The position numbers and the translations under genes were made by a program. From assembly GCA_031291325.1 (NCBI GenBank), contig JARLJG010000004.1, positions 1 to 40,962 of the forward strand: a stretch of 40,962 bases of DNA. The letters run 5' to 3'. Of the stretch, positions 7,755-19,652 are shown piece after piece (within the stretch, counting starts at the first letter, position 1; every line of letters begins with the position of its first letter). Source of the stretch: Burkholderiaceae bacterium (GTDB lineage Bacteria > Pseudomonadota > Gammaproteobacteria > Burkholderiales > Burkholderiaceae_D). The notes below the pieces were generated by a model that ran no database searches, was not told the origin of the DNA, and was given only the letters and a program-made list of their open reading frames with translations.

Positions 7755-8983
7755 GCTAAATCTAATTCCCCATCCATCGCCTGCGTCGCCGTCGGCGACA
7801 CACCCGCATCAAGCAGCTTGCGCGCCAGCAAGTGATCCTTGGTCGCGTTGATGCTGTCGACCGCCAACAATTTCCCACCGCGCAGATGAAACACCGAGAA
7901 GCTGCCGCCAACCATGTCGCCGCGCACGACCCACTGGTCGGCCCCGCTCGACAGGCCGGCGGTTTGCAGTTTCTTGTCATACTGGTCGCTCCAGAACCAC
8001 GGCGTTGCGATCAACGGACGCTCTTGTCCGAGCAAGGCGGCGGCGGCGGATTTCCCCTGCTCGGTGGCGTTTTGCACCGATTCCAGCCGCAGCAGGCTGC
8101 CGTCCGGCAAACGGCGTGCAGTGCAGTCGCCGGCTGCCACCACGTGCGGCGCCGAGGTGCGGGAACAGGCGTCGACCACGATGCCGCGCTCGCAAGCAAT
8201 GCCAGCCGCCTGCGCCAGGCCATCATTGGCGACGACGCCTATGCCGACCACCACCAATCCCGCCGGATAGGCGCTGCCATCGCGCATGCGCACCAGCAAC
8301 GGCGGCGAACCGGCGGCGTCGACGGTTTCGATCGCCTGCACTTGCGCGTCCAGCAGCAGTTGCACGCCGTGCTCCCGATGCAGTGCCGCATACCAATCCG
8401 AAAGCACGGGCGCGAGCACGCGGCTCAACAGGCGCGGCGCAGCTTCCAGCGCTGTGACGGACAAGCCCTTCTTGCGCGCCGTGGCCGCCACTTCCAGGCC
8501 GACGAAGCCGCCGCCGATCACCACCACCGGCCACGCGTTGTCGACACATGCCGCCAAACGGCTGGCGATGTTGCCAGCGTCGTCGCGCGAGCGCAACGCC
8601 AGCACGCCGGGAGCATCGCCGCCGGTCAGCGGCAAAGCACGCGGACTGGCGCCAGTGGTCAGCGCCAAGCCGCTGTAGTGCAGCAATTCGCCATTGGTCA
8701 GCGCCACTGTCTGCGCCGCCGTGTCGATCCGCGCCACGGTGCAGTCGGTGCGCAACGTAATGTTCTTGCGCGCCAAGGCTTCCGGCGCGCGCATCTGCAA
8801 TTGCTCGGCGCCGATTTCCCCGGCCAGCCAGGCCTTCGACAACGGCGGGCGGTGATACGGCAGATGTTGCTCGTCGCCCAGCAACGTGACGGCGCCGGCA
8901 TAGCCGGCTGCGCGCAGCGACTCGGCAATTTGCAAGCCGGCCAGGCCGGCGCCGACGATGACGATCTGGTCGTCGGCGCTCAC
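7730..8983 (-). CDS. NAD(P)H-dependent ferredoxin reductase (FAD)
   Basis: A 417-residue FAD-dependent reductase of the putidaredoxin/rhodocoxin reductase family. It passes electrons from NAD(P)H to the neighbouring [2Fe-2S] ferredoxin and so to the P450. Visible motifs: N-terminal FAD-binding IVGAGLAGLQ (residues ~9-18), central NAD-binding VVIGGGFVGLE, and the FAD motif VVAAGDCTARR near residue 280. The C-terminal domain carries the usual PWFWSDQYDKKLQ. The GTG start at 8983 overlaps the ferredoxin stop (GTGA), indicating translational coupling. The last residues (MLRTDM and stop) are encoded by the terminal repeat of the MITE-like element, so the C terminus has been rewritten by the insertion. 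Confidence 0.9.
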   Translation of the reverse strand: MSADDQIVIVGAGLAGLQIAESLRAAGYAGAVTLLGDEQHLPYHRPPLSKAWLAGEIGAEQLQMRAPEALARKNITLRTDCTVARIDTAAQTVALTNGELLHYSGLALTTGASPRALPLTGGDAPGVLALRSRDDAGNIASRLAACVDNAWPVVVIGGGFVGLEVAATARKKGLSVTALEAAPRLLSRVLAPVLSDWYAALHREHGVQLLLDAQVQAIETVDAAGSPPLLVRMRDGSAYPAGLVVVGIGVVANDGLAQAAGIACERGIVVDACSRTSAPHVVAAGDCTARRLPDGSLLRLESVQNATEQGKSAAAALLGQERPLIATPWFWSDQYDKKLQTAGLSSGADQWVVRGDMVGGSFSVFHLRGGKLLAVDSINATKDHLLARKLLDAGVSPTATQAMDGELDLALMLRTDM

Positions 8984-9303
8984 TCTTGGGTTTCCGGCAA
9001 CGTAATGCGCAGCCCCTCCAGCGCAGCCGTGGCCTTGATCTGGCATGCCAGACGGCTGTTGGGGCGGCGCTCGGCGGCGACGTTGTCCAGCATGGCCAAT
9101 TCGCCTGCGCCAGGCGCCGGCAATTCGGCCAGCCGCGCCTCGTCGACATAACAATGACAGGTCGCGCACGCGCAAGAACCGCCGCATTCGCCGACGATGC
9201 CGTCCACGCCATTGGCAGTCGCGCCCTGCATCAGGCTCCAACCGGGCGGGATATCCAGCGTGGTCGATTGGCCGGAAGATTCGATATAGGTAATGTTAGG
9301 CAT
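8980..9303 (-). CDS. [2Fe-2S] ferredoxin (adrenodoxin type)
   Basis: A 107-residue electron carrier for the neighbouring P450. The cluster ligands follow the adrenodoxin/putidaredoxin pattern: Cys40, Cys46, Cys49 (ECGGSCACATCHCYV) and Cys87 (SRLACQI). The LPAPGAGELAMLD segment is the acidic interaction helix of this family. It lies 12 bases after the P450 stop and overlaps the reductase start by four bases, so P450, ferredoxin and reductase form one operon and a complete class I three-component system. Confidence 0.93.
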   Translation of the reverse strand: MPNITYIESSGQSTTLDIPPGWSLMQGATANGVDGIVGECGGSCACATCHCYVDEARLAELPAPGAGELAMLDNVAAERRPNSRLACQIKATAALEGLRITLPETQE

Positions 9304-9315
9304 GATGTAGGTTTC

Positions 9316-10494
9316 CTAGCCGACGGATAAAACAAGTTGCAGCGGGCTGCGGAAAGTGGACGACGGCATCCACGCCAATTGCTGCTGCGCGCGCTCATAG
9401 TCGGGGAAGACCTTGTGAAATTCCTCGAACGCGATCTTGATCGCCAGGCGCGCAATGGCGGAACCCAGGCAAGCATGCACGCCGCCGCCGAAGCCGAGAT
9501 GGCCGCGCGGTTTGCGTCCGATATCGTAGACGTCGGGATTGGGGTACTGGCGCTCGTCGCGGTTGCCGCTGCCGTAGGCCAGGCAGACGAAATCGCCCTG
9601 CTTCATCGTCTGTCCATGCAGCGTGACATCGGTCATCAAGCGTCGGCGGAAGCGCTGCGCCGAGGTGTTGAAGCGCAACGATTCCTCCACCGCATCCACC
9701 AACAGCGCCGGGTTGGCCACGCATTGGCGGCGTGCATCTGCGAACTCGGCCATGTTGACCGCAAACATCGACATGAAGCCGCCCAGGGATTCGATACCGG
9801 CCATGATCAGCGTGGTAGTGGTCAACAGCACTTCGCGCTCGTCGAGCCGGTCGCCGTCGATTTCGGCAGTGCTGAAATGCGAAATCAAGTCGTTGCGCGG
9901 ATTGGCGCGCCGTTCCTTGATGACGCCGGCCGCGTAGTCCTGCATCCAGTTGTAGGCAGCAATATGTTCCGGCCCCTTGGCGCGCGTGACCGGGTCGGAC
10001 TGCACCATCAACACGGCCTTGTCGCGCACGGTTGCTTCGCTCACCGTGGCTTCGGTGCCGGTCGGCAAACCGAGCGCTGCAATCAGCACGCGCACGGTGA
10101 ATTTGGATGAAAATTCGGTGATGAAGTCGAATTGCTTTTGGCCGCGCAGGGATTCCGCCGCATCGCGTGCAATCGCGCGGATCGGCTCGGTCAGGCCCTC
10201 CAGATTGCGCTTCATGAATGCGTGCTGAACCAGCGCGCGCAAACGGTCGTGGCGCGGCGCGTCGGTCGTGCCCAGCGTGGCGCCGGCGCGACCGGGCAAC
10301 TCGGTCATCAAGTTGCCGCTGGCGGACGAGTAAATCTCCGCGTTCTGTCCGGCGGAGACGATGTCGGCATAGCGCGACAGAATCCACATCTCTGCTTCGG
10401 GACTCCAGAAGCACGGGTATTCGTCGCGCAAGGTCTTGTAGTAAGGGAACGGGTCCGCATCGATTGCGGGCGAATAGGGATCGAAACTAAACAT
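9316..10494 (-). CDS. Cytochrome P450
   Basis: A 392-residue soluble bacterial P450. Visible motifs: helix I AGIES at residues 232-236 (the acid is Glu235, and the usual Thr is replaced by Ser236), ExxR at Glu271-Arg274, and the haem loop FGGGVHACLG with the thiolate Cys342. The ATG at 10494 has a GGAGA ribosome site 8 bases upstream; a longer frame to 10620 would run into the divergent AraC gene. The context suggests an aromatic acid substrate, for example O-demethylation of a methoxybenzoate feeding PobA or LigAB, as CYP199-type systems do, but the sequence alone does not place it in a CYP family I can name with confidence. Confidence 0.92.
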   Translation of the reverse strand: MFSFDPYSPAIDADPFPYYKTLRDEYPCFWSPEAEMWILSRYADIVSAGQNAEIYSSASGNLMTELPGRAGATLGTTDAPRHDRLRALVQHAFMKRNLEGLTEPIRAIARDAAESLRGQKQFDFITEFSSKFTVRVLIAALGLPTGTEATVSEATVRDKAVLMVQSDPVTRAKGPEHIAAYNWMQDYAAGVIKERRANPRNDLISHFSTAEIDGDRLDEREVLLTTTTLIMAGIESLGGFMSMFAVNMAEFADARRQCVANPALLVDAVEESLRFNTSAQRFRRRLMTDVTLHGQTMKQGDFVCLAYGSGNRDERQYPNPDVYDIGRKPRGHLGFGGGVHACLGSAIARLAIKIAFEEFHKVFPDYERAQQQLAWMPSSTFRSPLQLVLSVG

Positions 10495-10610
10495 GATATG
10501 TCTCCATTTTTTATTAAAAGCATGAAGCTCGAACTGTAACCAAGCCGAGGTCGGACGGCACTGCAATAATCGTGGTAAAACTTGTACTTTTCGTTCAAAA
10601 TGAATTTCCC
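10495..10610. promoter_or_regulatory. Divergent P450 / AraC regulator control region
   Basis: This 116-base AT-richer gap separates the divergent starts of the P450 operon and the AraC-type regulator, so it should hold both promoters and the regulator's sites. I could not define convincing direct-repeat operators by eye. Confidence 0.45.
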
Positions 10611-11549
10611 ATGAAACCATCCGACAAACGTGCTGCAGCGCGCAAAACGCGCAAGGTGAAAGAAGGCGCCGCCATCCCGACCTTCGGGCTGTACGGCGAA
10701 ACCTCCACGCCGGGCCTGCAACTGCTGCACATCGAGGAAGTGCAGTCGCGCAGCCGTCTATTCCATTGGGAAATCGAGCCGCACGTGCATCAAGGCCTGT
10801 ACCAGGTGTTATGGGTGCAGCAAGGAGTGGCGCAAGTGGTGCTGGACGAGCGCCGCGAGGAAGTGACCGGCCCGGCAGCCATCGTGGTGCCGCCCGGCGT
10901 GGTTCACGGTTTTCGTTTCGCGCCCGACACCGACGGCCTGGTACTTACCTTGAGCGCACGCTTTCTGATGGAGGGCGAGTTTCAGGCGGTGGGAGAGGCG
11001 TTCGGCGTGCTCTTTGCGGCGCCGGGCGTGCTGCAATTTGTGCCGGACGACACCATCGCCGCGCGGCTGGCTGGGCTGCTGCGCGAATTGGCGGCAGAAT
11101 TTGCGCTGCCGGGCATGGGCGAATCGCCGATCGCAAGCTGGCTGGCGCGCGCCGTGATGTGGCGGCTCGCGCAAACCTGTGCACAGCGCAAGCAGCCACA
11201 GGGCGAACGGGCGTATCGGCATCAAGCGCTGTTTACGCGCTTCCTGCTGCTGGTGGAACAGCATTTTCTGGAACACTGGTCGCTGGAGCGCTACGCGTCG
11301 CGCCTGGGACTGTCGACGCCGCGCCTCAATCGCCTGGTGCGCGCCGAGAGCGGGCGCAGCGCGCTGGAACTGGTGCATGAACGCCTCACCCGCGAAGCCT
11401 GCCGCCGGCTGGTCTATGTCGCGGCGCCGGCTGCCAATCTGGCGACCGAGCTCGGTTTTGAAGACCCGGCTTATTTTTCGCGCTTTTTCAAGCGCCGCAC
11501 CGGCATGAGTCCGCACAGGTATCGCCAGCAACATACGACCGCGCACTGA
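10611..11549 (+). CDS. AraC-family regulator, PobR-like
   Basis: A 312-residue AraC/XylS-type activator. The N-terminal cupin effector domain (IPTFGLYGET, RSRLFHWEIEPHVHQGLYQVLWV, VVPPGVVHGFRF) closely resembles the AraC-type PobR proteins that respond to 4-hydroxybenzoate. The C-terminal ~100 residues carry the two helix-turn-helices (WSLERYASRLGLSTPRLNRL and LATELGFEDPAYFSRFFKRR, then GMSPHRYR). The ATG at 10611 is the likely start; a GTG at 10572 is the upstream alternative. It is divergent from the P450 operon and near pobA, so it may regulate both. Effector and targets are inferred from similarity and position. Confidence 0.87.
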   Translation: MKPSDKRAAARKTRKVKEGAAIPTFGLYGETSTPGLQLLHIEEVQSRSRLFHWEIEPHVHQGLYQVLWVQQGVAQVVLDERREEVTGPAAIVVPPGVVHGFRFAPDTDGLVLTLSARFLMEGEFQAVGEAFGVLFAAPGVLQFVPDDTIAARLAGLLRELAAEFALPGMGESPIASWLARAVMWRLAQTCAQRKQPQGERAYRHQALFTRFLLLVEQHFLEHWSLERYASRLGLSTPRLNRLVRAESGRSALELVHERLTREACRRLVYVAAPAANLATELGFEDPAYFSRFFKRRTGMSPHRYRQQHTTAH

Positions 11550-11738
11550 AGATCGCAAAAAATCGCGTCCAGGCAATTCCCGGACAAGGCGTCCATCGCC
11601 GACATGCACGGATCGATGCGGGCGCTGTTCGAGCGACACGATGCGGAAATTTGGAGTGTATGCTTAAATGGGAATGTTTGCGCCTTCAGGCCAGACCATG
11701 AAATCGACTACCTATCCACCTGCCGCTTGGAGCGCACC

Positions 11739-13091
11739 TTGAGCATCGCCACCCCGCACGCGAACGCGCCGGAATCGCCCGGTTCCGGTCTGCGTCGCAG
11801 CCTCGAATACCGCGATCTGCTCGCCTACGGACTGGCTTACATCGCTCCGATAGCGCCGCTTTCCACGCTCGGCTTTGTCTGGAACGCGTCGGGCGGACTG
11901 ATCGCCCTGGCCTATCTGCTGGGCGCGCTATGCATGTACTTCACCGCCAAGAGCTACGCCGTCATGACCGAAGTCGTGCCCTCGGCCGGGTCCGTGTACG
12001 GTATTGCGCGGTTTTGCCTCGGCGCGCTGCCCGGATTCCTCGCCGGGTGGCTGATCCTGCTTGATTATCTGTTGATACCGTCGCTGATATTTTTGCTGAT
12101 GTCGGTCGGCATGGGTACCTTGATACCGCAGATAGGCCGCGCTGCCTGGTTGATTATTCTGGTGACAACGGCAGTAACGATCAACTGGTTCGGCGTGACC
12201 GTCACCTCGCGCGTCAATATGTTTTCGGTCAAGGCGCAATTTTGCATCGTATTCGCCATCCTGGTATTCGGCGTCTATGCGATCTACAGCAACAAGGAAT
12301 TTGGCGGACTGACTCTCAAACCGTTTTACGCATCCGGGTCGTTTTCGGTCAACAAGGTGTTTACCGCGACTTCTATTTGCGTGCTGTCGTTTCTCGGCTT
12401 CGACGCCATCTCGACCCTGGCAGAAGAAGTGAAGGGCGACAACCGGAAGATCGTCGGCAAGGCCATCGTCAGTGTCTTGCTCATCAGCGGCGCATTTTTT
12501 GTGCTGACTGCGTGGATACTGGGCAACCTGATGCCTGGATTGGACATCAAGGACCCTGCCACCGCCATTTTCGACTTGACCACAATCCGCTTCGGGGCCT
12601 GGTTTTCGGTCGCGCTGGCGTGGTCGCTGACATTTATCGTCGGCTTTACCAATGCGTTGCCGATGCAAATCGGCGTGGCCCGCGTATTGTTCGCAATGGG
12701 ACGCGACCGCCAACTGCCGGCGGTGTTGGCCACATTGCACAAAAAACACGGCACCCCCTACGTTGCGATGCTCTTTTCGTCCATTCTCTCTCTGGGGGTC
12801 GCGCTCATCATGCGCAACGATATCGACGTGCTGGCATCCTTTGTGAACTTCGGCGCCTTGTCCGCCTTCTTGCTGTTGCACCTGTCGGTGCTGGTGCATT
12901 TGGCGTGGAAAAAGCGCAGCAAGCAATACTTTGCCCACTGGTGCGTGCCGGTATGTGGCATCGCGGTAGTGCTTGCCGTTTTCTCGGGAATGGCCCCCGC
13001 CGCGCTGAAAGTCGGCATCATCTGGCTGGCAATCGGCGTCGCCTACGGCCTGTTCCTGCGCTCCAGGCGGCGCGCAGAACTGGCCGTCTAG
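11739..13091 (+). CDS. APC-family permease
   Basis: A ~450-residue integral membrane transporter of the amino acid-polyamine-organocation superfamily, with about 12 hydrophobic segments. The start of the conserved region (LEYRDLLAYGLAYIAPIAPLSTLG) and the GFDAISTLAEE motif around residue 220 are typical. The frame is open from an ATG at 11604, but conservation begins after residue ~60 of that version. A TTG at 11739 with GGAG seven bases upstream gives a sensible N terminus and is preferred, though not certain. It lies between the PobR-like gene and pobA, so uptake of an aromatic or amine substrate for this module is a reasonable guess; APC members usually carry amino acids or amines. Confidence 0.82.
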   Translation: MSIATPHANAPESPGSGLRRSLEYRDLLAYGLAYIAPIAPLSTLGFVWNASGGLIALAYLLGALCMYFTAKSYAVMTEVVPSAGSVYGIARFCLGALPGFLAGWLILLDYLLIPSLIFLLMSVGMGTLIPQIGRAAWLIILVTTAVTINWFGVTVTSRVNMFSVKAQFCIVFAILVFGVYAIYSNKEFGGLTLKPFYASGSFSVNKVFTATSICVLSFLGFDAISTLAEEVKGDNRKIVGKAIVSVLLISGAFFVLTAWILGNLMPGLDIKDPATAIFDLTTIRFGAWFSVALAWSLTFIVGFTNALPMQIGVARVLFAMGRDRQLPAVLATLHKKHGTPYVAMLFSSILSLGVALIMRNDIDVLASFVNFGALSAFLLLHLSVLVHLAWKKRSKQYFAHWCVPVCGIAVVLAVFSGMAPAALKVGIIWLAIGVAYGLFLRSRRRAELAV

Positions 13092-13143
13092 TTGCAACGC
13101 GACCAAGCAGTGGGGCGAGTGCGCGATTTCCTTCAGGCCGCGT

Positions 13144-14542
<1,399 letters not shown>

Positions 14543-14544
14543 TC

Positions 14545-15441
14545 CTAGTCGGTCTCTATACTCTTTATCAGGCGGTCGGCATACTGTTGCCAGGTGGCGT
14601 CCTTGCCCAGGCCATCAAATACACCGGCGCTCGATTGCTGCGCCACCCACGCGTGCTTTTCCGCAATCGCAGCAGCCATCCACGGCTCGAACCCGGCTTC
14701 GCGCACGGTGTTGGCCGCTTCGCGCATTTCTTCGGCGCGGCGTTTGCCGTGCTGGGCAACGCGGCTGAAAAAATACGCGCCCTGCGCTTCCCAGTCGATT
14801 GACGGAAAGGTTTCCTGCAGGGTCGGGATCATGTGATTTTCCACGCCGTATTTGCGGGCTGTCGCATAGCTTTCGATGACCAGCGCTTCCAGCCCTTTAA
14901 TCATTACGCTGCGGCACATCTTGATGGCCGAGGCCACGCCGATTTCCAGCGCGACCGCCTTGGCGCTCATGCCGAAGCCGTTGAGCATCTCGGCCAGTTC
15001 CTGCGCCGCCGCGCCGCCCAGCAGCATCGGCACGCGAATGCCGTAAGGCGGCACCGAGGTCATCACGCCGGCTTCGACATAGCGCCCGCCGGCAGCGTCG
15101 ATCAGTTTCGCCGCTTGTTGCTTGGTGCCGGGCGAAGCCGAATTCAGATCGAGGAAAATTGTGCCGGGCCGGATATGCTGGGCCGCCTCTTGCGCCACTG
15201 CCAGCGTGTTCGATGCGGTCACCGCGGAGACGATGAAGTCGGCTTGCGCGCACAAATCCTGCATCGACGCACATGCCAGCACGCCCGAGCGCGCGGCGTG
15301 CGCCAACTCAGCCTCCTTGGTACTTGCTGCAGCGAACTTCAAATCCCATGCAGCAATCGCATGCACTTGTTCTTTCAGTCCTGCGGAAAAAATCTTCCCT
15401 ACCTCGCCATAGCCGACTATGCCGATATGTTCCAGCTTCAT
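14545..15441 (-). CDS. NAD(P)-dependent oxidoreductase, 6PGDH-like with DUF1932-type C terminus
   Basis: A 298-residue enzyme of the beta-hydroxyacid/6-phosphogluconate dehydrogenase superfamily. The N-terminal Rossmann fold (GIVGYGEVGKIFSAGL, residues ~7-22) is followed by LDLNSASPGTKQ and the catalytic Lys region (ASAIKMCRSVMIKGLEAL); the C-terminal helical domain resembles DUF1932. The ribosome site GGAGGAG is strong. Homologues of this type are regularly found in protocatechuate 4,5-cleavage operons, but their step is not settled to my knowledge. It could act on a hydroxy- or oxo-dicarboxylate intermediate such as 4-carboxy-4-hydroxy-2-oxoadipate; that is a guess. Confidence 0.85.
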   Translation of the reverse strand: MKLEHIGIVGYGEVGKIFSAGLKEQVHAIAAWDLKFAAASTKEAELAHAARSGVLACASMQDLCAQADFIVSAVTASNTLAVAQEAAQHIRPGTIFLDLNSASPGTKQQAAKLIDAAGGRYVEAGVMTSVPPYGIRVPMLLGGAAAQELAEMLNGFGMSAKAVALEIGVASAIKMCRSVMIKGLEALVIESYATARKYGVENHMIPTLQETFPSIDWEAQGAYFFSRVAQHGKRRAEEMREAANTVREAGFEPWMAAAIAEKHAWVAQQSSAGVFDGLGKDATWQQYADRLIKSIETD

Positions 15442-15490
15442 TACGTCTCCTCCATCTATTCTATTTTTCGCTCCGAGGGGAGCGTAGCCG

Positions 15491-16495
15491 TCATTGGCCG
15501 AATTCTTCCGTATCGATTTCGCCTTGCGTCGCCGCGTTATAGCGCGGCGCGATCACCGTATGTTGATTGATTAGCGCATCCAGCCGCGCCACCGTCGGCG
15601 CATCGAGCGTCACGTCCGCCGCCGCCATATTCTCTTGCAGATGCGCGAGATCGGTGGTGCCTGGGATTGGAACGATATGCTCGCCTTTTGCCAGCAGCCA
15701 GGCCAGCGACAATTGCGCGGGGGTGCAACCGACTTCTTCGGCAATGCGCGTAAAAGCGTCGAGCAAGCGCAGGTTGGCGGCATAGTTTTCAGGCGTGAAA
15801 CGCGGCATGTTGCGGCGGATATCTTTCTGATCCAGATGATCGACATCGCGCAGCGCACCGCCCAGAAAACCGCGCGCCAGCGGACTGAAGGCGACGAAGG
15901 CCACGCCCAGTTCCTTGCAAGCGTCGAGCGCGGCGATTTCGGGGTTGCGTGTCCACAGCGAATATTCGGTTTGCAGCGCCGCAATCGGATGCACCGCATG
16001 CGCGCGGCGCAAGGTGTCGGCGGAGACTTCCGACAAGCCGATGCTGTTGATCTTGCCCTCGCGCACCAGGTCGGACAATGCGCCGACGCTGTCTTCGATC
16101 GGCACATTCTTGTCCCACCGATGCAGGTAATACAGGTCGACGACTTCGGTGCGCAAGCGCTTCAAGCTGTCTTCGCAGGTGCGCTTGATGGTTGCCGGGC
16201 GGCCATCGATTGCGCGCTTGCCGCCTTCATGGAAAATCCCGCATTTGCTGGCCAGCATGAAGCGGCTGCGATGCGGCGACAGCACCCGACCGACCAATTC
16301 TTCATTGGCGCCGTAGCCATACAGCGCGGCGGTGTCGAACAGCGTCACGCCCAATTCCAGCGCCTTCAGCAATATCGCCTCGCCTTGTGCGGGCGATGGC
16401 GGCACGCCATACGCATGACTAAGATTCATGCATCCCAAGCCGATGGCGGAGACTTCAAAATTACCTATCTTACGCTGCAACATATTCACGTCCAT
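15491..16495 (-). CDS. Aldo/keto reductase in the lig operon
   Basis: A 330-334 residue NADPH-dependent aldo/keto reductase. The catalytic tetrad is visible: Asp and Tyr in LFDTAALYGYG, Lys in MLASKCGI, and His in LYYLHRWD. The C-terminal cofactor phrase is IPGTTDLAHLQEN. Two starts are possible, ATG at 16495 or ATG at 16483; the second has a GGA-containing sequence in front and begins MLQRKIGNFEVS, like typical relatives. It sits 15 bases after ligC in the same direction, so it is co-transcribed. A role in reducing a semialdehyde or in detoxification is possible, but the core pathway does not require it. Confidence 0.87.
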   Translation of the reverse strand: MDVNMLQRKIGNFEVSAIGLGCMNLSHAYGVPPSPAQGEAILLKALELGVTLFDTAALYGYGANEELVGRVLSPHRSRFMLASKCGIFHEGGKRAIDGRPATIKRTCEDSLKRLRTEVVDLYYLHRWDKNVPIEDSVGALSDLVREGKINSIGLSEVSADTLRRAHAVHPIAALQTEYSLWTRNPEIAALDACKELGVAFVAFSPLARGFLGGALRDVDHLDQKDIRRNMPRFTPENYAANLRLLDAFTRIAEEVGCTPAQLSLAWLLAKGEHIVPIPGTTDLAHLQENMAAADVTLDAPTVARLDALINQHTVIAPRYNAATQGEIDTEEFGQ

Positions 16496-16510
16496 TTGGC
16501 GCCCGCTACG

Positions 16511-17469
16511 CTATGCGCGAGAAAGCTGTTGCTCCAATTGATGCAGCACGCGATAACACGGCAACACGTTCTTCACGCTTGAATTCGGCTCGCGCCCTTC
16601 GCGTATCGCCGCAAAGAATTCGCGGTCTTGCAACTCGATGCCGTTCATCGACACGTCGACCTTGCTGACATCGATTTGCTCATCCTTGCCGTTGAACAAA
16701 TCGTCGTAGCGCGCGATGTAGGTTGCGGTATCGCCGATGTAGCGGAAGAAGGTGCCCAACGGGCCTTCGTTGTTGAAACTCAGGGACAGCGTGCAAATCG
16801 CGCCGGTGCTGCTCTTGAGCTGGATCGACATATCCATCGCGATGCCCAGCGTCGGATGGATCGGCCCTTGCAGCGCATTGGCCTGCACGATTTCGCCACC
16901 GCTCTGGTAGGCGAACAAGTCGACCGTATGCGCGGCATGATGCCACAGCAAATGGTCGGTCCAGCTGCGCGGCTGGCCCAGCGCATTCATGTTGGTGCGG
17001 CGAAAAAAATAAGTCTGCACATCCATTTGCTGGATATTGAATTCACCGGCCACGATCTTCTTGTGCACGTATTGATGGCTCGGATTGAAGCGGCGCGTGT
17101 GGCCGCACATCGCAACCAGCCCGCATTTGTTGGCCAGCGCCGCGACCTCTTCCGCGCCTTGCCAAGTGTCCGCCAGCGGAATCTCCACTTGCACATGCTT
17201 GCCGGCCTTGAGGCAGGCAATCGATTGCTCGGCATGCATTTGCGTCGGCGTGCACAAGATCACCGCATCGACTTCCGGCAACGCCAGGCTGTCGGCCAGC
17301 TTGTCGCTGACATGGCCGATGCCGTATTTGGCGGCCACTTCCCTGGTTTTTTCCACGTCGCGGCTAACCAGCGAGACGACTTCGACGCCGTCGATATTCT
17401 TGATGCCGTCCAGGTGCTTGATGCCGAAAGCGCCGGCGCCGGCCAGTGCAACTTTGATGATTTTGCTCA

Positions 17470-17470
<1 letters not shown>
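16511..17470 (-). CDS. ligC: 4-carboxy-2-hydroxymuconate-6-semialdehyde dehydrogenase
   Basis: A 319-residue Gfo/Idh/MocA-type NADP-dependent dehydrogenase that oxidises the ring-cleavage product of protocatechuate, as its cyclic hemiacetal, to 2-pyrone-4,6-dicarboxylate. The N-terminal Rossmann motif is VALAGAGAFGIKH (residues ~7-19), then LCTPTQMHAEQ and HVQVEIPLAD, where the EIP segment replaces the EKP of other family members as in LigC. The start ATG overlaps the ligB stop by one base (TAATG), showing tight coupling. It follows ligAB in order, as in other lig operons. Confidence 0.93.
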
Positions 17471-18724
<1,254 letters not shown>

Positions 18725-18729
18725 GCGGT

Positions 18730-19644
18730 TCAGCTCCAGTACAGCCGGTTGGGATTGTCCACCAACAGCTTTTGCTGCAGTTCCGGCGTCGTCGCGATAT
18801 GTGGAATGAAGTCCACCAGCAAGCCATCGTCGGGCATATGATCTTTCAAGTTCGGATGCGGCCAATCGGTGCCCCACAGCACGCGCTCGGGGAAAGTCTC
18901 GACCAGGCGCTTGGCGAACGGCGCCACGTCCCGATAGGCATTTTGCTCCCCGTTCAAGGCTTTCGGCCCGCTGACGCTCAAGCGCTCCGGGCAACTCACC
19001 TTGCTCCAGATATTCTCGTGTTCGCGCATCATCTTCACGAACAATTCGAATTCCGGTCCGTCGACCGGCTTGCTGACATCGGGGCGTCCCATGTGATCGA
19101 CCACCACCGTGGTCGGCAGCGCGGTAAAGAAATCATACAGCTCCGGCAAATCGTGCGCCTCGAAGTACACGACCACATGCCAGCCCAACGGCGCAATCCG
19201 ATTGGCGATATCCAGCAACACCTCGCGCGGCGTGAAGTCGGCCAGCCGCTTGACGAAGTTGAAGCGCGTGCCGCGCACCCCCGCCGCGTGCATCTCTTGC
19301 AGTTCGGCGTCGGTGACGTTGCGGTTGACCGTCGCCACGCCGCGCGCCTTGCCGTCGGCTGCGCGCAGCGCATCGACCAGCGCGCGATTGTCGCTGCCGT
19401 GGCAAGTCGCCTGGACGATCACGTTGCGGGCGAAACCGAGGTGATCGCGCAGCGCAAACAATTGTTCTTTGGAAGCGTCGCAAGGCGTGTATTTACGCTC
19501 GGGCGCATAGGGGAACTGCGCGCCCGGGCCGAATACGTGGCAATGGGCGTCGACCGCGCCGGCAGGCAGCGAAAAAATCGGTTTCGACGGATTGGAATAA
19601 AAATCCAGCCACCCGGGAGTTTTGACAAATGCGTCGTTTGGCAT
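18730..19644 (-). CDS. ligI: 2-pyrone-4,6-dicarboxylate hydrolase
   Basis: A 304-residue amidohydrolase-superfamily enzyme that hydrolyses 2-pyrone-4,6-dicarboxylate to 4-oxalomesaconate. Motifs: VDAHCHVFGP near residue 30, HMGRPD in the middle, and the C-terminal catalytic WGTDWPHPN. LigI is a metal-independent member of the superfamily. The ATG at 19644 gives the MPNDAFVKTPGW N terminus; its ribosome site is weak, but it starts 8 bases after the ligK stop, consistent with coupling. It is followed by ligA after 5 bases. Confidence 0.94.
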   Translation of the reverse strand: MPNDAFVKTPGWLDFYSNPSKPIFSLPAGAVDAHCHVFGPGAQFPYAPERKYTPCDASKEQLFALRDHLGFARNVIVQATCHGSDNRALVDALRAADGKARGVATVNRNVTDAELQEMHAAGVRGTRFNFVKRLADFTPREVLLDIANRIAPLGWHVVVYFEAHDLPELYDFFTALPTTVVVDHMGRPDVSKPVDGPEFELFVKMMREHENIWSKVSCPERLSVSGPKALNGEQNAYRDVAPFAKRLVETFPERVLWGTDWPHPNLKDHMPDDGLLVDFIPHIATTPELQQKLLVDNPNRLYWS

Positions 19645-19652
19645 AATAAGTT

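Noticed and set aside
9045-9293. Long open frames antisense to the ferredoxin and reductase genes
   Set aside because: GC-rich codon bias leaves antisense frames open; they are Arg/Pro/Ala-rich with no ribosome sites, and the sense products are clear.
11604-11738. N-terminal extension of the APC permease from the ATG at 11604
   Set aside because: The extra 45 residues are not hydrophobic, do not resemble relatives and lack a good ribosome site; the TTG at 11739 is better supported.
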